From contig VBOF01000238.1 of NCBI GenBank assembly GCA_005877855.1, positions 1 to 5,602 of the forward strand: a stretch of DNA of 5,602 nt, written 5' to 3'. Positions 5,063 to 5,602 of this stretch are shown here, in pieces. Below the pieces are notes generated by a model that was not told the origin of the DNA, made no database searches, and saw only the letters and a list, made by a program, of their open reading frames with translations. The DNA is from Nitrospirota bacterium. Lineage in GTDB: Bacteria; Nitrospirota; Nitrospiria; Nitrospirales; NS-4. Each line of letters begins with the position of its first letter. Position 1 is the first letter of the stretch. The position numbers and the translations under genes are program-made.

Positions 5063-5602
5063 ATGTTATCTGTAACCAGACGTCAGTTCCTCCAATTCAG
5101 TGCAGTCAGTGCAGCTGGACTCAGCGCATCGAGCCTTGGGGTATTGGGATTCTCGTCTACCCAAGTGCTTGCTGAGGTGCGCGAGTACAAGCTGGCACGC
5201 ACCACGGAGACACGCAACACCTGTCCGTACTGCTCGGTCGGCTGCGGTCTCCTGATGTACAGCCTCGGCGACAAGGCCAAGAATGCTCCGGCCGAGATCA
5301 TTCACATCGAGGGCGATCCGGACCATCCGGTGAATCGCGGCACGCTTTGCCCCAAGGGCGCGGGCCTGCTCGATTTCGTGCATAGCCCCAACCGGCTCAA
5401 GTACCCGGAATACCGCGCGCCCGGATCGGACAAGTTCGTGCGCATCTCATGGGACGAGGCCTTCGACCGGATCGCGCGTCTCATGAAGAACGATCGCGAC
5501 AAGAATTTCATCGCGAAGAACGCCGACGGTGCAACGGTAAACCGCTGGCTCAGCACAGGCTTTCTGGCGGCCTCGGCCTCGAGCAACGAGTCCGGCTATC
5601 TC
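5063..5602 (+). CDS. fdnG: Formate dehydrogenase-N alpha subunit, N-terminal part (3' end outside window)
   Basis: The FdnG/FdoG-type catalytic subunit oxidises formate to CO2 in the periplasm at a bis-MGD molybdenum (or tungsten) centre and passes electrons to an iron-sulfur beta subunit and a membrane gamma subunit. ATG 5063 has AAGGAG at 5050-5055 with a 7-base spacer; an in-frame ATG at 5045 overlaps that site. Residues 1-37 are a Tat signal: TRRQFLQF with the twin Arg6-Arg7, a hydrophobic stretch and an end at about VLA37. C54, C57, C61 and C96 (NTCPYCSVGCG, LCPKG) bind one [4Fe-4S] cluster, and Lys98 matches the lysine placed between cluster and cofactor in E. coli FdnG. HIEGDPDHPV, KYPEYRAPGSDK and TVNRWLSTG match E. 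coli FdnG nearly word for word as I remember it. The 180 codons here end about 20 before the expected Sec or Cys ligand. No fdn/fdo neighbour lies upstream, so any beta and gamma genes would be downstream. Confidence 0.93.
   Translation, partial: MLSVTRRQFLQFSAVSAAGLSASSLGVLGFSSTQVLAEVREYKLARTTETRNTCPYCSVGCGLLMYSLGDKAKNAPAEIIHIEGDPDHPVNRGTLCPKGAGLLDFVHSPNRLKYPEYRAPGSDKFVRISWDEAFDRIARLMKNDRDKNFIAKNADGATVNRWLSTGFLAASASSNESGYL

Overview
The window reads as chromosomal DNA of a GC-rich, free-living bacterium. Several features suggest Nitrospirota, possibly a Nitrospira relative: the particular mix of tiny zinc-ribbon proteins, a cupredoxin, a B12-type radical SAM protein and an FdnG-like formate dehydrogenase. 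This is recognition from memory, not a search, so it is only moderately secure.

Left part (1-2340, + strand): the 3' end of leuA (2-isopropylmalate synthase, leucine synthesis) is followed by a B12-binding-domain radical SAM gene. That gene is broken. The N-terminal reading frame is good up to about base 1597 and the C-terminal family sequence resumes in another frame at about 1593. The conserved stretch between them is missing, consistent with an internal deletion of 3n+2 bases at a GCTGGC microhomology. The gene ends at a strong bidirectional hairpin terminator (2303-2340), which also looks like a REP-type palindrome.

Middle part (2341-4058): a two-gene minus-strand unit encodes a 103-residue coiled-coil/zinc-ribbon protein and a 77-residue two-helix membrane protein. 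A 233-base divergent spacer separates it from a plus-strand 59-residue zinc-ribbon gene. A 204-base gap then precedes an exported cupredoxin with a type 1 copper site.

Right part (4059-5602, + strand): three closely spaced small genes (a 59-residue Cys-rich zinc-ribbon protein, a 57-residue charged protein and an NTF2-like/SnoaL-type protein) probably form one operon. A 230-base spacer follows, containing a sigma70-like promoter candidate with a duplicated TTGACA and an AT-rich inverted repeat with two mutually exclusive foldings. The last gene is the 5' end of a Tat-exported molybdenum/tungsten formate dehydrogenase-N alpha subunit (fdnG type), cut off by the window just before the expected catalytic Sec/Cys.

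No tRNA, rRNA, CRISPR array or intact mobile element is visible. I see no convincing new multi-gene system. The most interesting items are the broken radical SAM gene, the clustered miniature metal-binding proteins and the folded leader upstream of the formate dehydrogenase gene.
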